A DNA stretch of 64,000 nucleotides, taken from Saprospiraceae bacterium (GTDB taxonomy: Bacteria > Bacteroidota > Bacteroidia > Chitinophagales > Saprospiraceae). Location: assembly GCA_016715405.1 (NCBI GenBank), contig JADKAE010000001.1, positions 124,001 to 188,000 on the forward strand, read 5' to 3'. The notes beneath the pieces were generated by a model. That model ran no database searches. It worked only from the letters and a program-made list of their open reading frames with translations, and was not told where the DNA came from. Shown piece by piece: positions 20,074 to 30,123 of the stretch. The position numbers were made by a program, and so were the translations under genes. The number at the start of each line of letters is the position of its first letter. Within the stretch, counting starts at the first letter, position 1.

Positions 20074-21471
20074 ATGTCTCACTTTAAACAATTCATTTTC
20101 ATATTTATAATGCTCACCCTGGCGCCCCGCGTATGGGCCCAGACGCCACCTCCACTCGACTCTATCAGCAGCGGACTGTTCGCCATTACCCACGTGGGCG
20201 TTATTCCTATGGAAGGCGAAGAATTACTGCCCGACCATACGGTAATTATCAATAAAGGTCAGATCGTCAGCATCGGCCCTGCTGAACAAACAAAAGTACC
20301 CGCAGGCGCCCAGGTCATCGACGGCAAGGGTCGCTACCTCATTCCCGGCCTGGCCGAGATGCACGCCCACATCCCTGTAGCCAAAGATGGCGACGACGAA
20401 CTGGTGCGCGAAACGATGATGTTGTACCTCGCCAACGGCGTCACCACCATTCGCGGCATGCTGGGCGATCCCTACCACCTGCTGCTGAAAAGGCAGGTAG
20501 CCAGAGGAGAGATATTGGGCCCTCGCATTTACACCGCCAGCCCTTCGCTCAATGGCCAGACCGTACAATCTATCGATCAGGCCCGCGACAAAGTGGCGAA
20601 ATACAAAACCGAAGGTTACGATTTTTTGAAAATACACCCCGGGCTCTCGCTCGAAGTTTTTGACGAAATAGCCCTCCAGGCCAAACGCCTGAAAATACCC
20701 TTCTCCGGCCACGTACCTGCGCTGGTGGGCATCAACCACGCCATCGACGCGGGGTATGCCTCCGTGGATCACCTCGACGGGTATGTGGAGGGCCTGGCGC
20801 CCCGCGTGACCAAAGCCAATATCGATGCCGCCGGCTTTTTTGGGTTTAATTTCACCGACGACGTGGATACCGATCGCATTCCGCCGCTTGCGGCCAAAAC
20901 TAAAGCCGGCCGCGTATGGGTAGTGCCCACGCAAAGCCTGCTGGAGCGCACTCTGTCGCCCCGCAGCGCCGACGACATGCTGAACGAACCAGAGATGAAG
21001 TATATCTCTTCAGCCCTACGCTACCAATGGCGCCTCGGCAAACAGCAACTCACGGAAGCGGAGGGCTACAGCTCCGACAAATATCAGCGCTATATTGCCC
21101 TTCGGCAAAAAATACTGCGCGGCCTGAACCGCAGCAAAGTCGGCCTGCTACTGGGCTCCGACTCGCCGCAAATCATGAACGTACCCGGTTTTTCTATCCA
21201 CCGCGAAATGCGCGCACTGGCTGATGCCGGCCTACCACCGTATGCCATCCTCAAAAGCGGCACCATCAACCCCGCGATCTTTTTCAATGAAGAAGCCGCA
21301 TACGGCAGCATTCGCAAAGGCACTTCCGCCGATCTGGTATTGCTCGACGCTAACCCCCTCGAAAATGTGGACCACGCCCAGCGTATCGCCGGCGTAATGG
21401 TGCGCGGCAGCTGGCTGCCCAAAGGCTATATCGATGCACAGTTGGCGGCGATTGCACAGAAGTATGAGTAG
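20074..21471 (+). CDS. Exported amidohydrolase (imidazolonepropionase-like)
   Basis: 465 residues with a signal peptide (about 1-23, ending RVWA-QTPPP). Metal-dependent hydrolase fold: the N-terminal beta-sandwich LPDHTVIINKGQIVSIG, the metal-binding HAHIPV motif after GRYLIPGLAEM, the candidate carboxylated lysine in YDFLKIHPGLS, GHVPALVGI and SVDHLDGYVEG histidines, the conserved Asp in LLGSDSPQIMN, and the C-terminal IRKGTSADLVLLDANPLE. The substrate is unknown; relatives include Xaa-Pro dipeptidase-type and imidazolonepropionase-like enzymes. It probably acts in the periplasm. Confidence 0.88.
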   Translation: MSHFKQFIFIFIMLTLAPRVWAQTPPPLDSISSGLFAITHVGVIPMEGEELLPDHTVIINKGQIVSIGPAEQTKVPAGAQVIDGKGRYLIPGLAEMHAHIPVAKDGDDELVRETMMLYLANGVTTIRGMLGDPYHLLLKRQVARGEILGPRIYTASPSLNGQTVQSIDQARDKVAKYKTEGYDFLKIHPGLSLEVFDEIALQAKRLKIPFSGHVPALVGINHAIDAGYASVDHLDGYVEGLAPRVTKANIDAAGFFGFNFTDDVDTDRIPPLAAKTKAGRVWVVPTQSLLERTLSPRSADDMLNEPEMKYISSALRYQWRLGKQQLTEAEGYSSDKYQRYIALRQKILRGLNRSKVGLLLGSDSPQIMNVPGFSIHREMRALADAGLPPYAILKSGTINPAIFFNEEAAYGSIRKGTSADLVLLDANPLENVDHAQRIAGVMVRGSWLPKGYIDAQLAAIAQKYE

Positions 21472-21519
21472 AGATCTCGTTCTCTGTTCTCTGTTCTCTG
21501 TTAGTCCTGCTGCCTGTCC

Positions 21520-21609
21520 GCACCCCTAACCCCTAAAGGGGAACCCAACCCGCGAGCTGAGAAAACCCTTGCTGCGGGGGGCTCTCCCCTTTAGGGGCAG
21601 GGGGTGTGC
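21520..21609. repeat. MITE-like inverted repeat
   Basis: About 90 bp with strong inverted ends: GCACCCCTAACCCCTAAAGG at the left and CCTTTAGGGGCAGGGGGTG at the right. It is bordered on both sides by words of the type ctctgttctctgtta. No coding capacity. The CCCCTAAAGGGG type of end is reminiscent of short non-autonomous elements in Bacteroidota. Confidence 0.65.
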
Positions 21610-21715
21610 GTATGGAAACTTCATCTGTTCTCTGTTAAAGTTTAACTGGGCAAAGAAAAGGATCGGATAACAGATAACAGACAACCGATAACGGAGAACG
21701 GATAAACCCACAACC

Positions 21716-22469
21716 ATGACCTGGTACGAACAACTATTCCGCAATTACGCGGAGACATACGAAAACGAAGTTTACATCCAAGGCACCCTTGCCGAGGTCG
21801 ATTTTATTGAAAAAGAAATCGGATTCGATAAATCAAAGCGCATCCTGGACATCGGCTGCGGCACGGGCCGGCACGCCGTCGAATTGGCCAAACGCGGATA
21901 CAACCGTGACGGGCATCGACTTGTCGGAAGCGATGTTGAAGAAGGCGGCACAGAAAGCCGAAGCGGCAGGCGTAAAGGTTGAATTTAAACAACAAGACGC
22001 GCGGGAACTACCCTTCCGCGAAGAATTCGACCTGGCCATCATGATCTGCGAGGGCGCCTTTCCGCTGATGGAAACCTCCGGAATGAATTTCGCCATCCTG
22101 AAAGGCGCCTACAACGCACTAAAAAAAGACGGCAAATTCATCTTCAATAGCCTCAAGGGCGTTTACCCCCGTTTTCACAGCGTCAAAGATTTTCTCAACA
22201 AAGAAACATCTGGCGCGACGGTAGCGGAAAACAACTTCGACCTGATGACTTTCCGCGATTATTCTGTGTTTGAAACCACCGACGACAGCGGCAACGCCAT
22301 GACCCTGCACTGCAACGAGCGCTACTACGTGCCCTCGGAAATAAGCTGGCTGCTGAAATCACTGGGCTTCCAACAACCGGATATTTTTGGCGCTACCCTA
22401 GGGGCTTTTAGCCGGGAAGACAAACTGAGTACCGACGACTATGAAATGCTGGTAATCGCCGAAAAATAG
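21716..22469 (+). CDS. Class I SAM-dependent methyltransferase (one frameshift)
   Basis: About 250 residues after removing one C near 21904, which joins the frame ending AKRGYN to the frame beginning VTGIDLSEAML. Seen: SAM-binding motif I ILDIGCGTGRHAVEL (about residue 43), motif II VTGIDLS, then QQDARELPF and MICEGAFPLM. The end (EMLVIAEK) is typical of the small methyltransferase fold (Methyltransf_25/11). Substrate unknown. It is 12 bp upstream of mnmE on the same strand, so probably cotranscribed with it. Confidence 0.88.
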
Positions 22470-22481
22470 GTATTATTGTGC

Positions 22482-23876
22482 ATGAGCTACGCACAACACG
22501 ACCTGGAAGACACCATCGTTGCGCTGGCCACGCCGCCAGGCGTAGGCGCCATCGGCGTCATCCGCTTGTCGGGGCCGGCGGCGGTCGACATCGTCGACGG
22601 CGTATTCAGGGGTAAAAACCTGAAAAAACAAGCCGGGCATACCATCCATTTTGGAACCCTCCACGATGAACAGGATCACTTGCTCGACGAGGTGCTTGTG
22701 TCCCTTTTCCTCGCGCCGCGGTCGTATACAGGCGAAGACGTGGTGGAAGTGTCCTGCCACGGTTCGCACTACATCCTGCAGTCTGTCATCCGCCTGTTCC
22801 TCCGGAAAGGCGCCCGGCTGGCCCAGCCCGGCGAATTCACCATGCGGGCCTTCCTGCACGGCCGCATGGACCTCTCGCAGGCCGAAGCCGTGGCCGACCT
22901 TATCGCCGCTTCGTCGCAAGCGGCACACCAGGTAGCCATCCACCAGATGAAAGGCGGCATCTCCAGCGAAATCAAAAAACTGCGCCAGGAGCTCATCGAC
23001 TTCGCCAGCCTCATCGAACTCGAACTCGACTTCGGCGAAGAAGACGTCGAATTTGCCAACCGGGTTCAACTGCGCGGACTGGTAGACAAACTGCTGCGCC
23101 TCATCCACGCCCTGCGCGACTCCTTCCAACTCGGCAACGCCATCAAAGAAGGCGTGAGCACCGTCATCGCCGGCAGGCCCAACGCCGGCAAAAGCACCCT
23201 GCTCAACGCCCTGCTCAACGAAGAACGTGCCATAGTGAGCGAAATCGCCGGCACCACCCGCGACACCATCGAAGAAGTGCTCAATATCGAGGGCATCCAG
23301 TTCCGGCTCATCGACACCGCAGGCATCCGCGAGGCCTCCGACGCCATCGAAGCCATCGGCGTACAAAAAACCTTGGAAAAAATAAGGCAATCGGCCGTGC
23401 TGGTCTACGTCTTCGACGTCATCGGCACCCGCCCCGAAGACTTGCGCGCCGACCTCGCCCAGCTCGTGCACGACGACATACGCCTGCTCGTAGTAGCCAA
23501 CAAAATGGACCTCAATCCCTACACCACCTACGAACACTACGTCAACGAATATATCAGCGCAGAACAATGGGTGCCCCTATCGGCCGTAAACCGCATGAAC
23601 ATCGCCCTGCTCAAAGAAAAACTCTTCCACACCGTCGCCGCCAACACCACCTCCCTCGACGCGGCCATCGTAAGCAATGCCCGCCACTACGAAGCCCTGG
23701 AAAAAGCCGGCGCCAGCCTCCAATCCGTGCTCGCCGGCCTCGACAGCGCCGTCACCACCGACTTCATCGCCATGGACATCCGCCACGCCCTGGCCTACCT
23801 CGGCGAGATCACCGGCGAAATCACCACCGAGGATTTGCTGGGGAATATTTTTTCGAGGTTTTGTATCGGGAAGTAA
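22482..23876 (+). CDS. mnmE: tRNA uridine-5-carboxymethylaminomethyl GTPase MnmE
   Basis: 464 residues using the ATG at 22482. N-terminal tetrahydrofolate-binding domain (DTIVALATPPGVGAIGVIRL), helical domain, inserted G domain with GRPNAGKSTLLNALL, IAGTTRDT and NKMD, and the universal C-terminal FCIGK containing the cysteine of the family. With MnmG it modifies the wobble uridine of several tRNAs. The 3' end of mnmE is a known integration site for some genomic islands, and here accessory DNA begins right after the stop. Confidence 0.97.
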   Translation: MSYAQHDLEDTIVALATPPGVGAIGVIRLSGPAAVDIVDGVFRGKNLKKQAGHTIHFGTLHDEQDHLLDEVLVSLFLAPRSYTGEDVVEVSCHGSHYILQSVIRLFLRKGARLAQPGEFTMRAFLHGRMDLSQAEAVADLIAASSQAAHQVAIHQMKGGISSEIKKLRQELIDFASLIELELDFGEEDVEFANRVQLRGLVDKLLRLIHALRDSFQLGNAIKEGVSTVIAGRPNAGKSTLLNALLNEERAIVSEIAGTTRDTIEEVLNIEGIQFRLIDTAGIREASDAIEAIGVQKTLEKIRQSAVLVYVFDVIGTRPEDLRADLAQLVHDDIRLLVVANKMDLNPYTTYEHYVNEYISAEQWVPLSAVNRMNIALLKEKLFHTVAANTTSLDAAIVSNARHYEALEKAGASLQSVLAGLDSAVTTDFIAMDIRHALAYLGEITGEITTEDLLGNIFSRFCIGK

Positions 23877-24251
23877 TTTAAGAGAATGAAGAATGAAGAA
23901 TGAAGAATGAAAAATGAATGGCAGGCGTTTGAGAATAGCATTGAGACCATTTTGTTGACGTCGGAAAAATGGTCGAAATCGGCAGTGGGATTCAACGCCG
24001 CATGGAATTACAAAACACCAACGAACATAATGTTTTACTTAATCCCCTTATTATAAGCAGCAATACTCCCGCCTGATCCCAGGGCAAAATCTGCAAAGTA
24101 TGCACAGGTGAAAGAATCCAAGACCATTCCGAGGCGTTAACAAGATGGCAAAAACAATTTATCGTGAAAAAATCACGATTCAGTGTTTTTCAAACCGAAA
24201 AAATTGACATTTTGCATATTTTTGCATATTTTTACGTGAAAATTTAACGAA
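23877..24251. other. Intergenic region after mnmE: 7-bp tandem repeat and palindrome
   Basis: 375 bp without a convincing gene. It holds four tandem GAATGAA units from 23884, then a near-palindrome at 23944-23973 with outer arms GACCATTTT and AAAATGGTC and a GACGTC centre. The same two elements recur in the same order at 29863-29946. The right part is AT-rich and carries the promoter of the ATPase gene. Confidence 0.7.
24217..24224 (+). promoter_or_regulatory. -7 box inside a direct repeat, RloA-like gene promoter
   Basis: TATTTTTG fits the TAnnTTTG consensus, 28 bp upstream of the ATPase start. It lies in two direct copies of TTTGCATATT (24211 and 24221), which could also be a regulator site. 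Confidence 0.45.
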
Positions 24252-25612
24252 ATGCTGATCAGGATCATCATAAAAAATTTATTCTCCTTCAAAGAATACA
24301 CGGAATTCAACATGCTGCCCGGGCGTTCCACCCGCATGCCGCATCACCTTTATGAAACCGGCAGTATATCCGTGCTTAAGCTCAATGCCTTATACGGCGC
24401 TAATGGCGCCGGAAAAAGCAACCTGATCAAGTCGCTGGACCTGCTAAGAAGTTTTGTCACGGAAGGCCAACTACCTATCGAGTTCATTACCGAGGTCTTC
24501 AAATTTGACGTAGAAAGCCGCAAAAAGGACGTCTACCTGGGTGTAGAATTTATCAAAGATGGCACGCCTTTTTACTACGGTATCACTATCAACCAGGGTA
24601 TTGTCGTTGAAGAAGAGCTGCAAATATCCGGCTTGGGGAAAAAGGACGATGTAACCCTTTTTGAGCGCACGGACAGTGTAATTGAAAAGCAATTGTCTTT
24701 ATCTTTTCATGAAGACGTGATGAAAGACAAAGAGGCAGCGCTATACCCGTCATTCTTGCAAAACGAAGTACTGGAGCGAAATGAACCGGTGTTGTATTAT
24801 TTGCGCAACCGGAAAAACAAAGTATTTGATCATTACAAAAGGCGTTCGACTGGTTTGATAAGAATCTGGTTATTATTTTACCAACGTGTCGACCTGGATT
24901 GCTGGCACTTCGATTGGAGGTAGACGAACATTTTAATACTTTTACAAAAGACATTATGCGTTCATTCAAAACTGGAATTCGCGATATAGTCACTGAAACT
25001 ATCCCGATTGAAGAATACTTTGGAGAAGACGACAAAATAGAAGCAGAGAGAATAATTTCTGAACTGAAAGCAAATCCAGATCAAGTTAAAGCCAATCGCA
25101 CTCCTTTTGAGGAAATTACATTTGGTTTGATCGCCGATAAAGTCTACGACAAACGCTTGTATTTACTGCACGAAGAAGACAACGGTGCCAATCAGTTTTC
25201 TGCGGCTGAAGAATCCGACGGTACCAGAAGACTACTGGAGTATATTCCTGCTTTATACGGCGCCATATACTTTTCCAAAGTCTACCTGGTAGATGAAATA
25301 GAGCGAAGTCTGCACCCGCTGCTGATAAAAGAATTGACGCGAAAATTCTCACAAGACACCACTACCAGAGGCCAGCTTATTTTTACAACCCACGAATCCA
25401 ATCTGCTCGATCAGGACATCTTCCGGTCCGACGAGATCTGGTTTGCAGAGAAAAAAGCCGATGGAGCTACTGAACTATACGCCCTCAGCGAGTTCAAAGA
25501 ACACCACACGATTGATATTCGCAAAGGGTACCTGAATGGCCGGTATGGCGCTATCCCCTTTATGGGCAATTTGAGGGATCTAAAATGGGATACTTATGCC
25601 GAAGCCCGGTAA
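24252..25612 (+). CDS. AAA ATPase of the RloA / AbiLi type (one frameshift)
   Basis: About 453 residues after adding one A in the run at 24837-24840. ABC-like AAA (AAA_15/AAA_21, OLD-like) ATPase: Walker A GANGAGKSN at residues 49-57, Walker B VYLVDEIERSLHP, and the switch region LIFTTHESNLLDQD. The N-terminal IIIKNLFSFKEYTEF is the usual start of this family. It overlaps the following RloB-family gene by 17 bp, so the two are translationally linked. ATPase plus RloB/TOPRIM-like partner is the layout of the AbiL abortive-infection type and resembles PARIS-like pairs. An anti-phage role is inferred. Confidence 0.85.
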
Positions 25613-26249
25613 ATTCACTTATGAAAAGAAAGAATCTTTCCGGGATGCGTTCTACTTCATCATCGTTTGCGAAGGACAGAACAGAGAACCGGAGTACTTC
25701 CGCTTTTTCGACGGCCTCTCATCGCGGGTCAAAGTAGTCCCCGTTGGAAATACCGACGGCAATAGCTCGCCGATGCAGTTGATCAATAATGCGATTGCCA
25801 AAGAAGAAGAATTGGATGCCCGAGCGGATCGGGGGGATTGCGTATGGTTTGTAATAGATACCGATAGGTGGAGGGATCAAATACGCGAATTGCGAAAAGA
25901 GTGCAATAGTTATTCTCATTGGAAAGTAGCTCAGAGTAATCCATGTTTTGAAGTCTGGCTCTACTATCATGTAGCAAAAATGAAACCTGAATTTGCTGAT
26001 CTCGATAAATGCAACAAATGGAAGCCTTATGTACATAATATCATTAAAGGCGGGTTTAACCCCGAGATTCATCCTATAGCTATAGAAGCGGCTTGTGCTA
26101 ATGCAAAAGAAAATTGTGAAGAAGATGGAGATTCTCCCGTTCCAGGCAGCACCCAAATCTGGCGCTTAGCCGAAGAACTTATTCCATTGATAAAAAAAGA
26201 TTTGGATGCGCTGAAGGATAGGTTTCCATCGCCCGAGGCTCGCTTATAA
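25596..26249 (+). CDS. RloB-family protein (AbiLii-like, TOPRIM-related)
   Basis: 217 residues, full length for RloB. Seen: FIIVCEGQNREPEYFRFF near the N-terminus (the E in CEG as in TOPRIM-like folds), CVWFVIDTDRW in the middle (acidic DxD), and SNPCFEVWLYYHV, the most typical RloB signature. It probably acts as the effector nuclease or translation-targeting partner of the overlapping ATPase. Cytoplasmic. No toxin or antitoxin third gene follows; the next gene lies on the other strand. Confidence 0.85.
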   Translation: MPKPGKFTYEKKESFRDAFYFIIVCEGQNREPEYFRFFDGLSSRVKVVPVGNTDGNSSPMQLINNAIAKEEELDARADRGDCVWFVIDTDRWRDQIRELRKECNSYSHWKVAQSNPCFEVWLYYHVAKMKPEFADLDKCNKWKPYVHNIIKGGFNPEIHPIAIEAACANAKENCEEDGDSPVPGSTQIWRLAEELIPLIKKDLDALKDRFPSPEARL

Positions 26250-26288
26250 CTTCAGAAGAAATCAATATTACAAGACGCAGATGTGCGA

Positions 26289-27610
26289 TTAATTAGTTCC
26301 CTCTGTAATCCCCACCCTCCTATCCATCCTCCCCCAATAATGCCGAAAGACTAGCTGCGCTTTGCGAGCTACCGGTTGCAACCTGACGGCCTCCGTCCAC
26401 GTGTCTATCAATTGGCGATGGCGCTCAAAAGAAGCTGCAGAAAGCGCTGCCAGGCCTTGGCTATCCGTAGCAGCCGCTTTTTGAAGGCATTCCGACTGGA
26501 AAGCTATCCGCTCGGGTTCAATAACAGCTTTTCTGTTGGCAAAATCTTTCAAAACCTCCCGGTGCAGCCGTTCATGCCGCCACCAGAAGGAATCCGGATG
26601 GTAGGTGGAAGCGGCAGGCCCCAAATCCAAAGCCGGCGGTGGGAAAGTGACGGGTTTGAATACGCTCAGACAGGGCGATGAAGTAGCGGTAAACCAATAT
26701 TGCGAAGCTCCCGGACGAAGTTCACACGCCATGGAGCCGGTGGTTTGCGTGGCATTGCGGGTCACGAAATTGCCGGCATGGGCGCAAATGGAGTTGCCCA
26801 GCAGCGGCCGGTCAGGCCGGTAGGGCTCAGCAGGATGCGAACGCAGTAGTTCCATAGCCTGGGACAAATTCAAAGCTGAATGATCCCGCAAAAAGCAATC
26901 GGACTGTAAACGGCGTTGTTGCTGGGCGGAAAGGTGGTGTACAACCAGTCGGCGTAGCAGGCCGCAAAGTCAAAATCTTTTCCTTTTTTGAGCAGGCCCT
27001 CCCGGCGGGCATGGGCGACCGCATCCGGGTGGATCAGGTCGTATTCCGCGCCGATGGTCAGACCGTTGCTGATGGCGTAGCTGCTTTTTACTTGCTTTGC
27101 AACCCAAAGATGGTCGGCCGTTTCCAATACCCAGGCTTCTTGCGTGTCGGCCAGGATATAGCTGTTGTGATACGCCATCGAGCGGTCGTAGAGCCCACAG
27201 ATGCCGCCCTGTCCGTGGTCGGCGAGCAGCCCGGTGATCACTTCCAGGCCTTGCCGGGCCGTCGTTGCCCGCTCCAGCGCCAGCCGCAGCAGGTCCATGC
27301 CGGTGAGGCCGCCTTTTTTCCGGATGGGCATCCGGGTCCAGACGGCTTCGTTGCCGATGGCCAGGCCGTGCTCGTTCACACCGAATTCCGCGCCCCACAT
27401 CCAAAAAGGCCGCCCAAGCCACATGGCATGAGTTTCTTTTACTTGTGGGATAGCAAGATAGGTACACTGCAAGACGCCCCCCGGCTCGTACTGCCTGCGC
27501 GGGTGGTATTCCAACGCTTGCATCTCATTGGGCTCCCGGTCGCTGTTTTTGCCAAAAACGATAGCCCCGTTTTGCGTGTTGGGTGGCAGCGCCACAAAAG
27601 TATCGCACAT
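26289..27610 (-). CDS. Secernin-like C69 family protein (one frameshift)
   Basis: About 440 residues after correcting one base near 26935. It starts MCDTFVALPP at 27610, with Cys2 as the expected N-terminal nucleophile after Met removal. Further family motifs: AIVFGKNSDREPNE, LQCTYLAIPQVKETHAM, RPFWMWGAEFGVNEHG, IGNEAVWTR, and ICAHAGNFVTRNATQTTGSM in the C-terminal part. Secernins are Ntn-hydrolase-fold (C69, dipeptidase-related) proteins and the natural substrate is usually unknown. It is the last gene of a three-gene operon with a kinase-like protein and a class III aminotransferase. Confidence 0.88.
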
Positions 27611-27612
27611 AC

Positions 27613-28506
27613 CTACCGTTTTATGGGTCCAGGTAAAATGAAATCGTAGGGCCGGCCCAGTAGTCTTTGCTTCACCCAACGGTCTATTCGCCTCGCGGCG
27701 AGAAAAAATTGCCAGATGAATTTGTCTTCCCGGTAATACCGGCGTATGGCTTTGGGGGTAATGGCTTCGTTTTTTCAAAAAAACGGGAATAAGATCCGGA
27801 CGTTGTTCTTTGTACAAATTGGCTACCAGGTCGATATACACGTCGCGGTGGCGATAATAGCGGTTCATCACATCATCCAGAAAAAACAACTTGATGATCG
27901 CCCGCAGCGGCCCGGGGGCGCTTTTCAGCAACAGATCGGGATTCAGGGTTTCTTTGCCCGCGCGTTTGAATAAAGGCGTGCTGGTATCGATATAGACAAG
28001 CCGGTGGCCGCCCTTGGTTTCGCGCCACATCCAGTTGGACAACTGCCCGTCGATCGCCGCTTCCAGGCCGGGTTTGTTTTTTTCGTTGAAAACCTGCAAG
28101 TCGTGCAGCGCATAGATGATGCGTTCCAGCATATCGAGGTTTTCTTCCTCGCTCTGCACGTGTATCCGCCGGTGGCACAGGTTGGCGTCGGAAAAACGCT
28201 CCTGCCCGATATACAATACGAAAAGCCGGTTGTGTTTGGGAATAATATGATGTGCTTCGGCAAGTCCAGCCCCGCTTCAGCCAGCAATTTGCAGTATTCG
28301 TTGAAGTTATCCAGATAGGCTTCTGCCTGCTCCAGCGATTCAAACAGGGGCAGGCGCTTAAAAACCCAGCCCTCGATATCCTTGATAGCAAAGATAGCTG
28401 AGATCTCGCCGTAGCCGATCAATTGAGCCTGTGCGGGCAATTGTTCCAGTCCGCCGGCGCCGAGTTCGCGTTCAAAGGCGGTTAGTATGGCTTTCACCTC
28501 TTTCAT
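27613..28506 (-). CDS. Kinase-like fold protein of unknown function (two frameshifts)
   Basis: About 298 residues after restoring frame near 28246 and in the T-run at 27769-27775. The restored C-terminus reads AIRRYYREDKFIWQFF ... PGPIKR with its stop 2 bp before the secernin ATG. It has a Gly-rich start (LIGYGEISAIFAI) and a following lysine (WVFKRLPLF), then AIDGQLSNWMW and LVYIDTSTPLF, which sit where the catalytic loop and DFG region of aminoglycoside-phosphotransferase / protein-kinase-like folds would be. The kinase relation is inferred from these motifs only. Its ATG overlaps the aminotransferase stop by 4 bp. Confidence 0.65.
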
Positions 28507-29791
28507 GGGCGGTCGGTTGCTAAAGCGTTTTTTACCATTTGGTCATACAAACTTTTTGCATCCGAAAGCGCGCCGTCCAATTTTACGAGCGTCTCCTCCA
28601 CCTCGTGCGCTTCAATAATCAGGGGCGGCAAAAACTGGACTATTCGCTTATCGTTATTGGCATATAACATCAGTAAGCCGTTGTCGTAAGCGGCTTTAGT
28701 GAAGACCGGGCCGGCGAGTTCATCTTTCAATTCCAGTCCCATCATAAGGCCCATTTGGCGAAAGCCAGTTAAAAAATCTATGTGCTTTTGCGCTAGCACG
28801 GCCACACCCTCTTTGAACAGCTTAGCCATTTCATTGACATGCGCCAGAAAACCCGGCTCAGATGAGATCTCCAGCACGCGCTTCATCACCAGGCAGCCCA
28901 GTTCGGCGCCGCCAAAAGTAGACACATGGATAAACGGGTCGGCATGAAAAACCGATTCCAGTCGCTGGGAAAGGACGGTAGCTGCAATAGGATAAATCCC
29001 GCCCGACAGCCCCTTGCCCAGGATCACCATATCGGGTATCACCTCAAAATGCTCGAAAGCCCAGAGCTTCCCCGTTCGCCCCAGCCCGCACTGCACTTCG
29101 TCCAGGATAAGCAACACGCCACGCGCGTCGCACAGGCGTCGCACCGCCTGCAAATAGCCGGGAGGAGGAATGACCATGCCCAGCGTGGCGGGGATAGTCT
29201 CCAGGATCACTGCCGCTGTATCGTCGTCAATAGCTTGCTGCAAGGCTTCTATTTGTCAAAAGGAACCTGCTCAAAACCGGGCGCCTGGGGCCCGAAAACC
29301 TCCCTGTATTTGGCGTCGCCGGTAGCCAGCGCCAGTCCGGTATGGCCGTGATAACCTCCCATCGCCGAGACAATCCGGGGTTTGCCGGTATACGCCCGCG
29401 CCACCTTAATAGCCAGGTCGGTGGCTTCTCCGCCGCCCACCCCATACACCACGTAATTCAGGTCGCCGGGCATCAGGCCGGCCAGCAAAGCGGCCGTCTC
29501 CGCCCGGGGCAGGCTAATGAGGTGGTGATTGCCGATATCCCAGTGGTACAGCCCGTTTTTCAACACCTCAATAAGTTCGGGATTGCGGTGGCCCAGGTTA
29601 AACACCCCGCCATTGCAATGCAGGTTGAGCAACTGCTTGTCGCCCTCGATATCGTGGAGATAACAGCCGCCCCGCGCCCCCGGCACAAAGTCCATCTGGA
29701 AACTTTGGAAAAACCGGGCTTTACCGGAGGAAACATGACTTGAGAAGTCCGCAAAAATTTTCGCTTTATCAATGTCCGGATGCTGTTGCAT
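28503..29791 (-). CDS. Class III aminotransferase (one frameshift)
   Basis: About 429 residues after adding one A opposite 29252-29254; without it a TAG stops the frame after VPFDK. It starts MQQHPDIDKAKIF. Family motifs: NLHCNGGVFNLGHRNPE, GGGEATDLAIKVARAYTG, SAMGGYHGHTG, DEVQCGLGRTGKLWAFEHF with the PLP-contacting Asp, and the PLP lysine in ILGKGLSGGIYP. It transfers an amino group from an omega-amino substrate such as ornithine, acetylornithine or a diamine; the exact substrate is not clear. First gene of the operon with the kinase-like and secernin genes. Confidence 0.9.
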
Positions 29792-29862
29792 AAAATCGGG
29801 TGGGGGATTGGTTTGAGTTGAATTGGGATAAAGATACGAAATCAATGGTACTGGGAAGGGGG

Positions 29863-30069
29863 GAATGAAGAATGAAGAATGAAGAATGAATGGTGGGGGT
29901 TGGAGATAATCATTGACGCCATTTTGTGGTCGCCAACGAAATGGTCGAAATTGCTCGTGGAGCCCAAGTCCAACGGATACAGAAACATAGGAGTACATTT
30001 TTTACACGAGAAGACCAGCGTATATTGCTGTCCACCAAAGATTTGCCGGGGAATATTTTCACGAGGTTT
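29863..30069. other. Repeat block with an mnmE 3'-end-like sequence (possible att remnant)
   Basis: Contains four GAATGAA units (29863), a palindrome at 29915-29946 related to the one at 23944, and at about 30034-30072 a stretch matching the last coding part of mnmE (23828-23866) at about 34 of 39 positions in the same orientation and reading phase (TKDLPGNIFTRFC against TEDLLGNIFSRFC). This could be a remnant attachment site or mnmE fragment bounding the DNA inserted after mnmE. Confidence 0.45.
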
Positions 30070-30123
30070 TGTTTTGTATTTATAAATAAATTGTTTATTT
30101 TCGCTAATTCAAAATGTTTAAAA

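Noticed and set aside
22473..23567. Minus-strand open frame (364 codons) opposite mnmE
   Set aside because: Composition is Gly/Val/Phe/Asp-rich without motifs, and mnmE on the plus strand is certain.
26870..28216. Single 448-codon protein joining the kinase-like and secernin regions
   Set aside because: The join is an artefact of an indel near 27770. In the restored frame the kinase-like protein ends at 27613 with PGPIKR and secernin starts at its own ATG at 27610.
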